This document shows positions 5,809-5,863 of a DNA stretch of 5,863 nt, piece by piece. The notes beneath the pieces were generated by a model, which was given only the letters and a program-made list of their open reading frames with translations, was not told the origin of the DNA and did not search any database. Each line of letters opens with the position of its first letter. Within the stretch, counting starts at the first letter, position 1. Source of the DNA: an uncultured Eubacterium sp. (GTDB taxonomy: Bacteria; Bacillota; Clostridia; Peptostreptococcales; Anaerovoracaceae); contig CALBGO010000099.1 of the NCBI GenBank assembly GCA_937894585.1, positions 1 to 5,863 of the forward strand. Reading direction: 5' to 3'. The position numbers were made by a program, and so were the translations under genes.

Positions 5809-5863
5809 AAAAGACCTGCATTATCGAAACAGAAAAATCTCTGTACCGCAATGCAGGTCTTTT
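5809..5863 (+). terminator. Rho-independent terminator after the DHHW gene
   Basis: AAAAGACCTGCATT at 5809-5822 pairs perfectly over 14 bp with AATGCAGGTCTTTT at 5850-5863. The 27-base loop holds a nested hairpin (ACAGA at 5829-5833 with TCTGT at 5840-5844). The window ends in the T-run, so its full length is not seen. The left A-run means the element could also terminate transcription arriving from the opposite strand. It marks the end of the acylation cassette. Confidence 0.85.

Noticed and set aside
1..5863. CRISPR arrays, insertion sequences, tRNA or rRNA genes
   Set aside because: I saw no repeat-spacer pattern, transposase, terminal inverted repeats or RNA gene signatures in any part of the window.

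Overview
The window looks like a chromosomal segment of a Clostridia-type Firmicute. The DNA is moderately AT-rich, Shine-Dalgarno sites are strong (AAAGGAG, AAGGAGGTG), genes are tightly packed with start/stop overlaps, and the SGNH + DUF4358 + MBOAT + DHHW gene set is, to my knowledge, typical of anaerobic Firmicutes. The order or genus cannot be fixed from the sequence alone. Every complete gene lies on the + strand.

Positions 1-1700 are the end of a leucine biosynthesis operon. leuD (isopropylmalate isomerase small subunit) is followed after 18 bases by leuB (3-isopropylmalate dehydrogenase), and a rho-independent terminator closes the unit. A leuC gene presumably lies just left of the window, but at most a few of its codons could be here. 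The 60 bases before leuD are odd: a good ribosome binding site serves a four-codon mini-ORF (M-Y-L-D-stop) that sits in a perfect 10-bp inverted repeat, whereas leuD itself has only a weak site.

Positions 1701-1893 are a regulatory interval. They hold a short GC-rich hairpin, an exact tandem repeat of the 10-mer CTTAAGAAAA, and a probable sigma-A promoter just before the next operon.

Positions 1894-5863 are a cell-envelope acylation cassette: a membrane-anchored SGNH-fold protein, a small secreted or anchored DUF4358 protein, an AlgI/DltB-type MBOAT membrane O-acyltransferase, and a membrane-anchored DHHW (AlgX/AlgJ-like) protein. The first three are translationally overlapped. The fourth follows after 113 bases that contain a consensus extended -10 promoter, and a long-stemmed terminator ends the window. 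By analogy with AlgI/AlgJ/AlgX, PatA/PatB and Dlt systems, the MBOAT protein would carry acyl groups (probably acetyl) across the membrane, and the two extracytoplasmic SGNH/DHHW proteins would transfer them to, or remove them from, a surface glycan. The glycan cannot be identified because no glycosyltransferase or polymer-export gene is present. The DUF4358 protein has no known function and is the least understood part. The leucine genes and the envelope cassette appear to be separate transcription units with no evident functional link.
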